From Sphingobacteriales bacterium (lineage in GTDB: Bacteria > Bacteroidota > Bacteroidia > Chitinophagales > JADIYW01), in NCBI GenBank assembly GCA_016699615.1, contig CP064984.1, forward strand, positions 1,054,001 through 1,118,000: DNA of 64,000 nucleotides. The letters run 5' to 3'. The position numbers were made by a program, and so were the translations under genes. Positions within the stretch are counted from its first letter, which is position 1; every line of letters starts with the position of its first letter. Below, one piece after another: positions 17,487-27,088 of this stretch. Below the pieces are notes generated by a model. The model made no database searches. It saw only the letters and a program-made list of their open reading frames with translations, and was not told where the DNA came from.

Positions 17487-17680
17487 AATAATTTATTTAC
17501 TGGATCCATTTTATCACTTGAGCTTCCTTTTTTCTTTGGAGCTTTTTTGCTATTCATGTTTTTGGTTGTTGTCTTCTTCTTATCAAAATTATTGTAGAAA
17601 TCATTAGGACAACCTATCTTTTTGTTGCAAGCAACAATCAATATCATAACACAAATAAGGTAAAGTAATTTATTTCGCAT
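17483..17680 (-). CDS. Small Lys/Ser-rich lipoprotein, 65 aa
   Basis: MRNKLLYLICVMILIVAC is a complete lipoprotein signal with the lipobox IVAC. The mature peptide is only about 48 residues, with clusters of Lys, Ser and Thr (KKKTTTKN, KKAPKKKG) and one extra cysteine. It is short but coherent, and its stop shares bases with the convergent gene's stop. Similar small basic lipoproteins are common and of unknown role. Confidence 0.55.
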   Translation of the reverse strand: MRNKLLYLICVMILIVACNKKIGCPNDFYNNFDKKKTTTKNMNSKKAPKKKGSSSDKMDPVNKLF

Positions 17681-17700
17681 ATGCTAATATAATAAATAAT

Positions 17701-18090
17701 TTATATTTCCAATATTGCAGTCGCTTCAATTTCTACTAACAAATCACCATTTATCAACTTTGGTATTTCATACATGGCAGTAGCTGGCTTTATTTCTGCA
17801 AAATATTCACCATGTGCTTTGCCTATCTCTTCCCATCTAGAAATGTCTGTACAAAATATTCTTGTACGCACTACATCATTCATGCTTGCACCAAGCTCAG
17901 CTAATACTTTCTCAAATTTTTGTAAAATTGTTTTTGTCTGTAAATACATATCGCCTTTGCCTACAACTTCGCCATTTACAGTTGCCGTAGTGCCAGCAAT
18001 TTCTATTGTGTTGCCAATTTTTACAGCTCTACAGTAGCCAATTTTAGTTTCCCATTCACTACCTTCTAAATAATTTACTCTTTTGCTCAT
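17701..18090 (-). CDS. RidA family protein
   Basis: This 129-residue RidA/YjgF-family protein shows GYCRAVKIGNTIEIAGTTA at the front and the subunit-interface segment NDVVRTRIFCTDISRWEEIG. The catalytic Arg of true RidA (in the pattern 'R..V.V..LP') is not retained: the corresponding end reads TAMYEIPKLINGDLLVEIEA. It is probably an Rid2-7 subgroup member, so imine deaminase activity is uncertain. Its ATG overlaps the recX stop by 4 bp. Confidence 0.85.
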   Translation of the reverse strand: MSKRVNYLEGSEWETKIGYCRAVKIGNTIEIAGTTATVNGEVVGKGDMYLQTKTILQKFEKVLAELGASMNDVVRTRIFCTDISRWEEIGKAHGEYFAEIKPATAMYEIPKLINGDLLVEIEATAILEI

Positions 18091-18566
18091 AAAATTTTAT
18101 CTATTGTTTTTAAAATTAAATCTAATTCAAATCCTTTTTGTTGTGCATAGATAATCAATTTTTGTCTTTTTTTATATTCGTCAGCTTCTTTTAGTAGTTT
18201 ATTTTTTTTTATTAAAATTTGTTGGAGTTTGTCTTTATACATTTCATCATCAATACAATTTAGCTCATGTTCAATATAATTTGTGTCGATATTCTTTTGT
18301 TTGAGTTGGTAGGATATTTTTATCTTTCCCCAATTTTTTATATTTAATTTACCTTGTGTAAAGCGTTCAGTAAACCTCTTTTCATTCAAAAAATTATGCT
18401 CAGTGAGGTAATTAATAAACTGCTCATATTCTGAAATACTTACATTAAGTTGATACAATTTCTTTTTTACATCAGCAACACATCTTTCTTGATAAGCACA
18501 GAAATGTTCTAATTTTTCTATAACTTGCTCATCTGTGTATACCTTTGTAACTATTTTCTTTTTCAA
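18087..18566 (-). CDS. recX: RecX family regulatory protein
   Basis: This 159-residue, wholly helical, very basic protein has the repeated three-helix modules of RecX. Marks include LEHFCAYQERCVADVKKKL, the YLTEHNFLNEKRFTERF block and WGKIKISYQLKQKNI. RecX modulates RecA filaments by capping or inhibiting them. It is translationally coupled to the RidA-family gene (ATGA overlap). recA is not in the window. Confidence 0.88.
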   Translation of the reverse strand: MKKKIVTKVYTDEQVIEKLEHFCAYQERCVADVKKKLYQLNVSISEYEQFINYLTEHNFLNEKRFTERFTQGKLNIKNWGKIKISYQLKQKNIDTNYIEHELNCIDDEMYKDKLQQILIKKNKLLKEADEYKKRQKLIIYAQQKGFELDLILKTIDKIL

Positions 18567-18644
18567 ACCAACGCAAATTAAAATAATTTATTAAAATCGA
18601 GTTACAATAAAAATACTTATTTTCGGTGTTTATATTACTTAGTT

Positions 18645-19721
18645 ATGAAAACAACACCACTTACAGATGTACATGTAGAACTTGGAGCCAAAATGGTAGA
18701 CTTCGCAGGGTTTCTGATGCCAGTTAGATATACATCAGATATTGAAGAGCATAATACTGTAAGAAATGGTGTAGGTGTTTTTGATGTATCGCACATGGGA
18801 GAATTTATTCTCAAAAAAGAGAATGCATTGCCATTTTTGCAAAAAATAGTATCTAACGATGTTTCAAAACTGGAGAAAGGACAAGCAATGTATGGTTATC
18901 TTCCAAATGAAAATGGAGGAATCGTAGATGACTTATTAGTATATCATTTGGATGATGGTAATTATATGTGTGTTGTAAATGCAGGAAATATAGACAAAGA
19001 TTGGGAATGGTTTAATAAACATAATACGGAGAATGTAGAATTACATAACATATCTGACAATACAGTATTGCTTGCCATACAAGGACCAAAAGCCGCAGAT
19101 GCCTTGCAAAGCTTAACAGATATTGATTTAAAATCTATACCATACTATCGTTTTCAAAGAGGCAGTTTTGCTGGAGTAGAAAATGTCATTATCTCAGCTA
19201 CAGGATACACGGGCGCTGGTGGTTTTGAGTTATATTTTAATAAAGCACATGCAATAGATATTTGGAACAAAATATTTGAAGCTGGGAAAGCATACAATAT
19301 ACAACCAATTGGTTTAGGTGCGCGTGATACTTTGAGATTAGAGAAAGGTTTTTGTTTATATGGTAATGATATTGATGATACAACATCACCATTAGAAGCT
19401 GGCTTAGGTTGGGTAACAAAATTCAATAAAGATTTTATTGCTAAAGAAATTCTTTTAGCACAAAAAGAACAAGGCTTACCTAAGAAATTAGTAGGATTTA
19501 AGATGATAGAGCGTGGTATTCCTCGTAGTCATTACCCAATTAAAAATGAAAATGGCGAACAGATTGGACATGTAACATCTGGTACACAATCACCTACATT
19601 AGGTGTAGGAATTGGAATGGGTTATATTGATACTGAGCATACAAAAATTGGCACTAGTATATATATCGAAATAAGAAATAAATTGATAAAAGCAGAAGTT
19701 ACAAAGATTCCATTTTTGTAA
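18645..19721 (+). CDS. gcvT: Glycine cleavage system T protein (aminomethyltransferase)
   Basis: This 358-residue protein is of normal length. It carries FDVSHMGEFILK near the N-terminus, GYTGAGGFELYF and GLGARDTLRLEKGFCLYGND in the folate-binding core, and the C-terminal barrel with GHVTSGTQSPTLGVGIGMGY. GcvT transfers the methylene unit from the aminomethyl-lipoyl H protein to tetrahydrofolate, releasing ammonia. The other gcv genes are not here. It is followed at 36 bp by glyS, which uses the same amino acid. Confidence 0.95.
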   Translation: MKTTPLTDVHVELGAKMVDFAGFLMPVRYTSDIEEHNTVRNGVGVFDVSHMGEFILKKENALPFLQKIVSNDVSKLEKGQAMYGYLPNENGGIVDDLLVYHLDDGNYMCVVNAGNIDKDWEWFNKHNTENVELHNISDNTVLLAIQGPKAADALQSLTDIDLKSIPYYRFQRGSFAGVENVIISATGYTGAGGFELYFNKAHAIDIWNKIFEAGKAYNIQPIGLGARDTLRLEKGFCLYGNDIDDTTSPLEAGLGWVTKFNKDFIAKEILLAQKEQGLPKKLVGFKMIERGIPRSHYPIKNENGEQIGHVTSGTQSPTLGVGIGMGYIDTEHTKIGTSIYIEIRNKLIKAEVTKIPFL

Positions 19722-19757
19722 TCAAGCAGATTAGAAAATAAAATACTACATATTATT

Positions 19758-21278
19758 ATGGCACAACAAGATAATTTACAGAAAATAGTTTCGCATTGCA
19801 AAGAGTATGGATTTATTTTTCCATCATCAGAAATATACGATAATTTAGGTGCAGTATATGACTATGGTCCATTTGGTGCAGAACTTAAAAACCATATCAA
19901 AGAATATTGGTGGAAAAGTATGGTGCAATTGCATGAAAATATTGTGGGTATAGACGCTGCAATTTTTATGCACCCAACTACCTGGAAAGCTAGCGGACAC
20001 GTAGATTCTTTTTCAGATCCATTAATTGATAATAAAGATTCTAAAAAAAGATACAGAGCAGATGTTTTATTAGAAGAAAAGATTGATAAGCTAAAAGAAA
20101 AAGGCGAGAAAGAATTAAGCAAGAAAAATTTATTAGATGCAGCTGAAGAAGAAAAAGCTAAAGCAAGTAGAGATTATGCCAAAGCATTAGAGTTAGAAGC
20201 AGAATATCAAAAAGCAGCAGCGGCAGCAGATTTTGTTAGATACAAAGAATTAATAGAAGCATACGATATTGTTTGTGAAGTTTCTGGCTCAAAAAATTGG
20301 ACAGATGTACGTCAATTTAATTTGATGTTTGGCACACAATTAGGCTCAGTTGCAGAAGATTCTAATACTATTTGGCTAAGACCAGAAACAGCTCAAGGTA
20401 TATTTGTGAACTTCTTGAACGTTCAAAAATCGGCACGTATGAAAATACCTTTTGGTATTGCACAGATAGGAAAAGCATTTAGAAATGAAATTGTGGCACG
20501 ACAATTTATTTTCAGAATGCGTGAGTTTGAACAAATGGAAATGCAATTTTTCATTCAGCCAGGCACACAAAAAGAGTGGTTTGCAAAATGGAAAGAAATA
20601 AGATTAAAATAGCATTTAGCATTAGGCACCAATCCAGAAAGTTTGCGTTTTCACGTACACGAAAAATTAGCACACTACGCTGATGCTGCTGAAGATATAC
20701 AATTCAGATTTCCTATTGGTTTCAAAGAATTAGAGGGCATTCACTCACGTACTGATTTTGATTTGGGTAATCATCAACAATATTCTGGTAAAAAAATGCA
20801 ATATTTTGATAGTGAATTAAACCAAAACTATGTGCCTTATGTAATCGAAACTTCAATTGGTTTAGATAGAATGTTTTTGCGTGTAATGAGTGAAAACTTA
20901 AAAGAAGAAACATTGGAAAATGGAGAGATAAGAACGGTATTAAGTTTGCCTCTTGCATTAGCACCAATAAAAGTTGCCATATTACCATTAATTAAAAAAG
21001 ATGGGTTGCCAGAAAAGGCACGAGAAATCCAAGATAAATTGAGATTTATTGGAAGAACTTATTATGAAGAAAAAGATACCATTGGCAAAAGATACAGAAG
21101 AATGGATGCCATTGGTACGCCATATTGCATTACTATTGACCACCAAACTTTAGAAGATAATACAGTTACATTACGCGACAGAGACACTATGCAACAAGAA
21201 CGTATTAGCATCGAAAACTTAGAAAGATTAATTTCTGAAAAAGTAGACATGAACACACTACTAAAAAAATTGGTGTAG
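19758..21278 (+). CDS. glyS: Glycyl-tRNA synthetase, interrupted by in-frame TAG
   Basis: The gene encodes a eukaryote-type alpha2 GlyRS of 506 codons. Class II marks are present: the N-terminal CKEYGFIFPSSEIYDNLGAV, WLRPETAQGIFVNFLN, FGIAQIGKAFRNEI, RMREFEQMEMQFF and the late TSIGLDRMFLRV. A Lys/Glu/Ala-rich coiled insert lies around residues 115-165. At 20610-20612 a TAG interrupts the frame between RLK and HLALGTNPES. The same frame continues to 21278. Relatives have Trp here as I recall (RLKWHL), so TGG to TAG is the likely change. Since GlyRS is essential, a consensus error or suppression is likelier than loss. Both halves together form one gene. Confidence 0.88.
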
Positions 21279-21291
21279 CAATTGCTACACC
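21272..21291. terminator. Palindromic terminator overlapping glyS stop
   Basis: GGTGTAGCAATTGCTACACC is a perfect 20-bp palindrome covering the glyS TAG. The minus strand continues into a T7 run, so it best terminates the former mscS transcript that ended at 21323; it may serve both strands. Confidence 0.55.
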
Positions 21292-21322
21292 AAAAATATA
21301 CTGATTAAAATAATCTATTATT

Positions 21323-21441
21323 CTATTTATTAATAATAACTCTATGTGGAATTGGTCCAGCAATTCCATTAGTATCAAAAGCTTTTTTCACAATTTCTTG
21401 TGCTCCAAAGTAAACTGTCCAATAGTCTTCTTGCCAAATTG
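21323..21441 (-). pseudogene. Remnant of an MscS mechanosensitive channel gene (C-terminal 39 residues)
   Basis: On the minus strand the translation reads TIWQEDYWTVYFGAQEIVKK, then AFDTNGIAGPIPHRVIINK and a TAG stop. This is the conserved C-terminal end of MscS channels ('YW.VYFDL.E.VKKAFD..GI.IPFPQR'). The homology stops abruptly at about 21441, where a palindromic repeat begins, and no upstream part is present. A terminator suited to this strand lies just beyond (21272-21291). The gene was truncated by insertion of, or deletion next to, the repeat. Confidence 0.7.
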
Positions 21442-21447
21442 TTTAAT

Positions 21448-21630
21448 GAGATTACCACTTTCGTTGTAATGACAATTACGCTTCTGTATGATAAAAACTT
21501 TATTTTCTTAACGCTATTTTCTAATGCCGTGGTGGTCGGCAGTCGACTGTCGACAGTCAGCCGTGAATTGACGTTTGAACTTTTTTTTTATTTTAATCTG
21601 TTATTGGATTGCTTCACTTCGTTCGCAATG
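21448..21630. repeat. Composite palindromic repeat, partial copy of the 5884 element
   Basis: 21448-21474 repeats 5928-5954 with one mismatch in 27 (GAGATTACCACTTTCGT core). A second hairpin arm GGATTGC...GCAATG lies at 21606-21630, and a perfect palindrome GACTGTCGACAGTC at 21545-21558 is flanked by CGGC/GCCG. The stretch has no credible gene. It separates the mscS remnant from mutL. Confidence 0.55.
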
Positions 21631-21633
21631 GCA

Positions 21634-23469
21634 TTATTTTTCAAACTTGCTGTTTACTTCTTCGAATGTGTATGAGATAAATGTTTTTTGTCCGTTTGGA
21701 CTAAGGTTGGGTTGGCTGCATGCAAATAGATTGTCTATCATAGTTTGCATACTTTTTTCGTCTAAGTATGTGCTTGTCTTTAATGCTGCGTGTTGTGCTA
21801 ATGATTGTGCTATTTTTTGGTGCTTGTCTAAGCTGTCTATGTGTTTGCTTTCTTTATAGTTTTGCAATAGACTTTCTATTAGTTTTTGTTCGTCTTCGTT
21901 GGCAAGTTCTGGTGGCATGCCATGTACAATAATTGTGTTGTTGCCAAATGGTTCAATATCAAATCCAAGGTTTTTTAAGTCTGGTAATATTTCCTCCACA
22001 TACATATAATCGTTGGCTGCCATGTGTATAGTTCGTGGAAATAAAGTTTGCTGTGAGCTTGTATTTTTTTGTTGTATTTGATGTAGGTATTGCTCAAATA
22101 ATATACGTTGGTGTGCTTTGTTTTGGTCTATAAGTATAAAGCCGCTTTTTACTTGTGTTAGTATATACTTTTGGTGTATTTGTATTGGTTTAAAACTATT
22201 TTGTTGTACTTCATCATCATCATCGTTGTGTTGAATTTTGCTTTGTAAGGTTACTATCTTCTGTTCTGTTTCTTGGTCTAGCAAATATAGTTTTTCCCAA
22301 TTATTAAAATTATCTACATGTCTTGCTTCTGTGTATTCTCTATTCAATTGGTTTGTCATATCGCTACGACTTGCCTTTGAGCTTAATGTTTTATACTCGC
22401 TCTCAATTGTATTTGATGTATCATTATTAGTAATGAAATTGAATTGAGTATGGTGCTCAAAATCTATAGTTGGCATTACACTGTATTGTGCTAGTGCATG
22501 TTTGGCTGATGCTCTGAGTAGTGCATACACTGATTTTTCGTCTTCGAATTTTATTTCTTGTTTACTTGGATGTACGTTAATATCTATTGCTGATGGTAAT
22601 ATATTGATAAACAAACAATAAAATGGAAATGATTTTTCTTGTATTAATTGTTCGTATGCACTTGCTATTGCATGATTGAATAGATTGCTTTTGATGTATC
22701 TATTATTTGTAAAAAAGAATTGTTCGCCGCGTGTTTTCTTAGATAATTCTGGCTTGCCAATAAAACCAAATACGCTTACGTATTCTGTTTTTTCATCTAT
22801 TGGCACTAATTTATCATTATAATTTTTACCAAAAATACTTACAATTCTTTGTCTTAAGTTGCCTTGTTTTAGGTGATAAATTTCAGAACCATTGTGGTGT
22901 AGTGAAAAGAAAATTTGTGGATTGGCTAATGCAACATGTAAAAACTCATCTATAATATGTTTGGTTTCTATCTGATTGGATTTTAAGAAATTTCTACGTG
23001 CTGGTACATTATAAAATAGGTTTTTTACAGCAATAGAAGTGCCATCTGTTGTGGCACATGGTTCTTGAATAATTATTTTACTTCCTTCGATAATTACACA
23101 AGTACCAATATTTCTTTCTTGCATTTTTGTTTTTAGTTCTACGTGTGCTACTGCGGCAATAGATGCCATTGCCTCGCCACGAAAACCCATGGTGTATAAA
23201 TTGAATAAATCATTGATGTTAGAAATTTTAGATGTTGCATGTCTTTCAAAGCACATACGTGCATCAATTTCACTCATTCCTGTACCATCATCAATTACTT
23301 GGATGAGTGTTCTTCCTGCGTCTTTAATAATGATTTTAATATTCTTAGCATCAGCATCTATAGCATTTTCCATTAATTCTTTTACTACAGACGCTGGCCT
23401 TTGAATTACTTCTCCAGCTGCTATTTGGTTGGCAATTGCATCGGGTAATAATCTAATCTTTTCTGCCAT
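21634..23469 (-). CDS. mutL: DNA mismatch repair protein MutL
   Basis: This 611-residue GHKL ATPase has the N-box ELMENAIDADAKNI, the DDGTGM motif, FRGEAMASIAAV (ATP lid) and GTSIAVKNLFYNVPARRNFL. The linker (about 340-430) is low-complexity. In the dimerisation domain, the position of the endonuclease motif DQHA(X)2E(X)4E reads DQNKAHQRILFE, so the nicking motif is altered, as I recall for other Bacteroidota. MutL links MutS mismatch recognition to strand incision. It is last in the truA-ABC-rnhB-mutL minus-strand run, 27 bp after rnhB. Confidence 0.95.
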   Translation of the reverse strand: MAEKIRLLPDAIANQIAAGEVIQRPASVVKELMENAIDADAKNIKIIIKDAGRTLIQVIDDGTGMSEIDARMCFERHATSKISNINDLFNLYTMGFRGEAMASIAAVAHVELKTKMQERNIGTCVIIEGSKIIIQEPCATTDGTSIAVKNLFYNVPARRNFLKSNQIETKHIIDEFLHVALANPQIFFSLHHNGSEIYHLKQGNLRQRIVSIFGKNYNDKLVPIDEKTEYVSVFGFIGKPELSKKTRGEQFFFTNNRYIKSNLFNHAIASAYEQLIQEKSFPFYCLFINILPSAIDINVHPSKQEIKFEDEKSVYALLRASAKHALAQYSVMPTIDFEHHTQFNFITNNDTSNTIESEYKTLSSKASRSDMTNQLNREYTEARHVDNFNNWEKLYLLDQETEQKIVTLQSKIQHNDDDDEVQQNSFKPIQIHQKYILTQVKSGFILIDQNKAHQRILFEQYLHQIQQKNTSSQQTLFPRTIHMAANDYMYVEEILPDLKNLGFDIEPFGNNTIIVHGMPPELANEDEQKLIESLLQNYKESKHIDSLDKHQKIAQSLAQHAALKTSTYLDEKSMQTMIDNLFACSQPNLSPNGQKTFISYTFEEVNSKFEK

Positions 23470-23496
23470 AATTGCAAATGTACGATATCATAAATT

Positions 23497-24087
23497 TTAA
23501 AACAAACTTAATTGCTTATTGATGTTGAAAGTAATTCTGTGCAAAGGTGTGTAGCCAAATGTCCACACTGCTTTTTTGTGTTCTGGTGTTGGATAGCCTT
23601 TGTTTTTTTGCCATTGGTATTTTGGAAACTGACTATCGTAGGCTAGCATTAATTCGTCTCTGTATGTTTTGGCTAAGATAGATGCTGCTGCAATTTCTAC
23701 ATAAGTAGCATCGCCTTTGATGATGGTTTGGTGCTCAATATTGTTGTATGGTTTAAATCTGTTGCCATCTATCAATAATAATTCTGGTTTTTGTTTCAAA
23801 TTATCTATTGCTTGGTGCATAGCTAAGTAAGTGGCTTGTAGAATATTTACTTTATCTATTATTGTATTATCAATAATTCCGATTCCAAAACTTATTGCAC
23901 TGCTTTCAATAATTGGTTTTAATTCTTCTCTTTGTTTTTCGTTCAGTTGCTTAGAATCATTTAGCAATGGATGAAAAAAATCTTTTGGCAAAATAACTGC
24001 TGCTGCAACAACTGGACCAGCAATGCAACCACGACCTGCTTCGTCTATTCCTGCTATTATTTTATTAGAAGCAAAATGTTTAAGCAT
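23497..24087 (-). CDS. rnhB: Ribonuclease HII
   Basis: This 196-residue protein has the opening IAGIDEAGRGCIAGPVVAAA, containing the catalytic Asp-Glu pair, followed by LNDSKQLNEKQREEL and LLIDGNRF. The AASILAKTYRDELM motif holds the remaining acidic residue. It removes RNA from RNA-DNA hybrids and single ribonucleotides from DNA. It starts one base after the ABC exporter's stop, so it is in the same operon. Confidence 0.95.
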   Translation of the reverse strand: MLKHFASNKIIAGIDEAGRGCIAGPVVAAAVILPKDFFHPLLNDSKQLNEKQREELKPIIESSAISFGIGIIDNTIIDKVNILQATYLAMHQAIDNLKQKPELLLIDGNRFKPYNNIEHQTIIKGDATYVEIAAASILAKTYRDELMLAYDSQFPKYQWQKNKGYPTPEHKKAVWTFGYTPLHRITFNINKQLSLF

Positions 24088-24088
24088 A

Positions 24089-25849
24089 TTATACTATTTG
24101 CTGTTCTATATTGAATTGCATATCATATAATTTTTTGTAGTAGCCATCTTCTTTTTGAATCAATGTTTGGTGGTTGCCAGATTCTATAATATGTCCATTT
24201 TCTAGTACGATGATATTATCTGCGTGTTGTATGGTAGATAATCTATGTGCTACAATAATTGATGTTCTATCTTTTACTAATTTTTCTATTGCATGTTGTA
24301 TTAATATTTCTGATTCTGAATCTATTGATGATGTAGCTTCGTCGAGTACTAATATGCTTGGATTGTACACTAATGCTCGAATGAATGATAGTAGTTGCCT
24401 TTGACCAACAGAAAGTGTTGCGCCTCTTTCTTGAACTTTGTAATCGTATCCGTTTGGTAGTTCTATAATAAATTCGTGTGCACCTACCAATCTTGCTGCT
24501 TCTATTACTTTCTCTTTGCTGATGTCTTTATTTTTTAATGTAATATTATCTAATATACTTCCTGAGAATAAGAACACATCTTGCTGTACGTAGGCAAATG
24601 CTGATCGCAATAAATCAAGTTTATATTCTTTGATATCAATATCATCAATGAGTATTTCTCCTTTATTGACATCATAGGCTCTGTTTAATAAATTGATAGT
24701 GCTTGATTTTCCTGAGCCTGTGGTACCAACTAATGCTAATGACTTGCCTGCTTCTATTGTGAATGATATATTCTTTAATACATAATTTTCATCCGTATAT
24801 GCAAAAGATACGTTGTTGAATTCTATTTTACCTTTAAATTTGTGTTGCTCAATTGTTCCGTTGTCTGTTATATATTCATTATTATCTAATAGTTTAAAAA
24901 CTCTTTCTGCTGCAATGATGCCCATTTGCAATGTATTGAACTTGTCTGCTAGCATTCTTAATGGTCTGAATGCCATATTTAGATACATAATAAATGCTGC
25001 AAAAATACCTAAGTTACTTTCTTGCTGAATGACTAATTTGCTTCCGTACCAAATGAGTAAGGCAATTGCTAATGCTAATACAATTTCTACAAATGGAAAA
25101 AATATTGAAAAATATAGTACCGATTTATCATTGGCTTTGTAGTGTTCGTAATTGATTTTTTCAAACTTTTTGTACTCACTGTCTTGTGCATTAAATATTT
25201 GTATGATGCGCATGCCAGAAATATGTTCTTGTACAAATGCATTGAGTTGTGCTACTCTTTCTCTTACTGTATGGAATGATAATCTTACTTTTTCTTTAAA
25301 AATATAAGTTGCCCAAAGCATTAGAGGAAACGTAGTTAAGCATATTAATGTTAGTTTCCAGTTTAAGAAAAACATACATGCTATTACAAATATTAGTGTA
25401 AGTATATCTGTAAGTATGGTAATAAATCCTTCTGAAAAAATATTGTTTACTGCTTCTATATCATTAATTGTTCTGGTTGTAATAACACCAACTGGTGTTT
25501 TGTTGAAATAGCTTAATCTTAAATCTGTAACATGATTAAATAATTTTGTACGTAGGTACTTCATAATAGATTGTCCAAGTACTGTAGATTGTAAGCTAAA
25601 TACATATTTTAGCATAAACTCTAATAATATATTAATGAAAATAAATGCAGACATCCATTTTATACCTATTCCATTTTGTTGAATAATATCATGGTCTATG
25701 GTATATTGTATGAGCATTGGACGTATAGGCGAAACAATGGAAAGTGCTACACCAACAACTACACAGAATACAAACTTTTGCTTAAATGGATTTGTTAAAG
25801 CGTATACTCTTTTTATTGTTTGCCAATCTGTAGTTTGCTTCTCTTTCAT
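24089..25849 (-). CDS. ABC exporter with fused membrane and ATPase domains (MsbA-like)
   Basis: I chose ATG 25849 (MKEKQTTDWQTIKRVYAL) because it overlaps the truA TGA as ATGA; a longer frame reaches 25885 inside truA. Six membrane helices occupy residues about 20-310. The ATPase has Walker A GTTGSGKSS, Q-loop YVQQDVFLFSG, signature LSVGQRQ, Walker B ILVLDEATSSIDSESE and H-loop IVAHRLSTI. This is the layout of MsbA/LmrA-type homodimeric exporters. The substrate (lipid, drug or peptide) cannot be read from sequence. Confidence 0.92.
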   Translation of the reverse strand: MKEKQTTDWQTIKRVYALTNPFKQKFVFCVVVGVALSIVSPIRPMLIQYTIDHDIIQQNGIGIKWMSAFIFINILLEFMLKYVFSLQSTVLGQSIMKYLRTKLFNHVTDLRLSYFNKTPVGVITTRTINDIEAVNNIFSEGFITILTDILTLIFVIACMFFLNWKLTLICLTTFPLMLWATYIFKEKVRLSFHTVRERVAQLNAFVQEHISGMRIIQIFNAQDSEYKKFEKINYEHYKANDKSVLYFSIFFPFVEIVLALAIALLIWYGSKLVIQQESNLGIFAAFIMYLNMAFRPLRMLADKFNTLQMGIIAAERVFKLLDNNEYITDNGTIEQHKFKGKIEFNNVSFAYTDENYVLKNISFTIEAGKSLALVGTTGSGKSSTINLLNRAYDVNKGEILIDDIDIKEYKLDLLRSAFAYVQQDVFLFSGSILDNITLKNKDISKEKVIEAARLVGAHEFIIELPNGYDYKVQERGATLSVGQRQLLSFIRALVYNPSILVLDEATSSIDSESEILIQHAIEKLVKDRTSIIVAHRLSTIQHADNIIVLENGHIIESGNHQTLIQKEDGYYKKLYDMQFNIEQQIV

Positions 25850-26586
25850 TTGTTTTCTTCTGTTGTATGGTATTGTACTTCCCACAAAAATAATCCTTTA
25901 GCTGGAACTACAACTTTTAATGGCATTGTTATTTGTTGTTGAAATATATCTATCCACGCATCTTTTGATATTTTGTTTGTGCCAACCATCAATAAGCTAC
26001 CTGTGATGGCACGCACCATATTTCTTAAAAATCTATTAGCAGAAATTCTAAAAACAATATTATTGTTATGTACACTAAAGTTTGATTCGAAAACTGTGCA
26101 TATAGAATTTTTATTATCACTTCCTTTCTTTTCAAAAGAAGAAAAATCGTGTGTGCCAATTAGATATTTGGCAACATCATTCATCAATTCAATATTTATT
26201 TCATTAGAAAATAAAAAACTATAATTTTCTTGGAATGGATTTTTTTGTTGATGTATAAAATATTGGTAGGTGCGTTTGTTGGCATCAAAACGTGCATGCC
26301 ATTCATCAGCTACAGCGTTTTTTTTTATTGCAATGCTTTTCCCAAGCAATGCATTTAGATTGTATAAGATATTTTCAGGCAAAGCAATATCTGTATCAAA
26401 ATGAGCAAAATATTGTTGTGCATGTACGCCTGTGTCTGTTCTGCCACAACCAACAATTTCTATTTTGTTTCGCAATATTGTAGACAAACTTTCTTCTATG
26501 GTTTGTTGCACAGAAATTCCATTAGGTTGATTTTGCCAACCACAAAATGTTGTTCCATCATATGCTAGTTCTAAAGCAAAGCGCAT
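25846..26586 (-). CDS. truA: tRNA pseudouridine(38-40) synthase TruA
   Basis: This 246-residue protein starts RFALELAYDGTTFCGWQNQP and has the catalytic Asp in GCGRTDTGVHAQQYFAHFDT. The second conserved block is FRISANRFLRNMVRAITGSL. TruA modifies uridines 38-40 in the anticodon arm of many tRNAs. It is the first gene of the four-gene minus-strand unit and overlaps the ABC exporter start by 4 bp. Confidence 0.95.
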   Translation of the reverse strand: MRFALELAYDGTTFCGWQNQPNGISVQQTIEESLSTILRNKIEIVGCGRTDTGVHAQQYFAHFDTDIALPENILYNLNALLGKSIAIKKNAVADEWHARFDANKRTYQYFIHQQKNPFQENYSFLFSNEINIELMNDVAKYLIGTHDFSSFEKKGSDNKNSICTVFESNFSVHNNNIVFRISANRFLRNMVRAITGSLLMVGTNKISKDAWIDIFQQQITMPLKVVVPAKGLFLWEVQYHTTEENK

Positions 26587-26671
26587 TTGTGGTGTAAGAT
26601 ACTACAGAAAACATTAAGCTATATTGAATTTATTGCTTAATTTTGGTCACCAAAGTATAAATTTCTATAAT

Positions 26672-27085
26672 ATGATACAAAGAATCCAATCAGTTTATTT
26701 ATTATTAGTTGTAGTTGCTATTGTTGCGTTTATTTTTGTTCCGTTTGGTAGTGTAAAAATGGAAGATGTACAACAAGTTTTGACAATCAAAAAGGTTGTT
26801 CCTCTTACAATTGCAAGTGCTGTTGTTGGTATAGTTGCGCTTGTTTCTATATTTTTATTCAACAACAGACAATTACAAATGCGTATTGTGCTTTTAAATA
26901 GTTTTTTATCTATTGTACTAATTGGATTGTTTATTTATGGTTTACTAGCACATGTTGGTTTGGATAAATATTCTTTTGGTGCTGGTGCTATTTTTCCAGT
27001 TTTTATCTTCATTTTTAATTTATTGGCTTATAGTGCCATCAAATCTGATGATAAGTTGGTAAAAAGCATGGATAGATTGAGATAG
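26672..27085 (+). CDS. DUF4293 family membrane protein
   Basis: From the ATG at 26672 the protein starts MIQRIQSVYLLLVVVAIVAF, the characteristic opening of DUF4293. An earlier in-frame start at 26624 would add 16 unlikely residues. Four membrane helices are visible in 137 residues (about 5-24, 45-65, 74-95, 103-125), and the short basic tail ends SMDRLR. Function unknown. It is divergent from truA and converges with the gene at 27089 at a 3-bp gap. Confidence 0.8.
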   Translation: MIQRIQSVYLLLVVVAIVAFIFVPFGSVKMEDVQQVLTIKKVVPLTIASAVVGIVALVSIFLFNNRQLQMRIVLLNSFLSIVLIGLFIYGLLAHVGLDKYSFGAGAIFPVFIFIFNLLAYSAIKSDDKLVKSMDRLR

Positions 27086-27088
27086 GAA

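Noticed and set aside
20610..20612. General reassignment of TAG to an amino acid
   Set aside because: TAG ends other genes at the expected lengths, such as the barrel gene at 32969 and glyS at 21278.
21634..23469. Loss of MutL endonuclease motif as a novelty
   Set aside because: DQNKAHQR at the DQHA position is, to my recollection, usual for Bacteroidota MutL.
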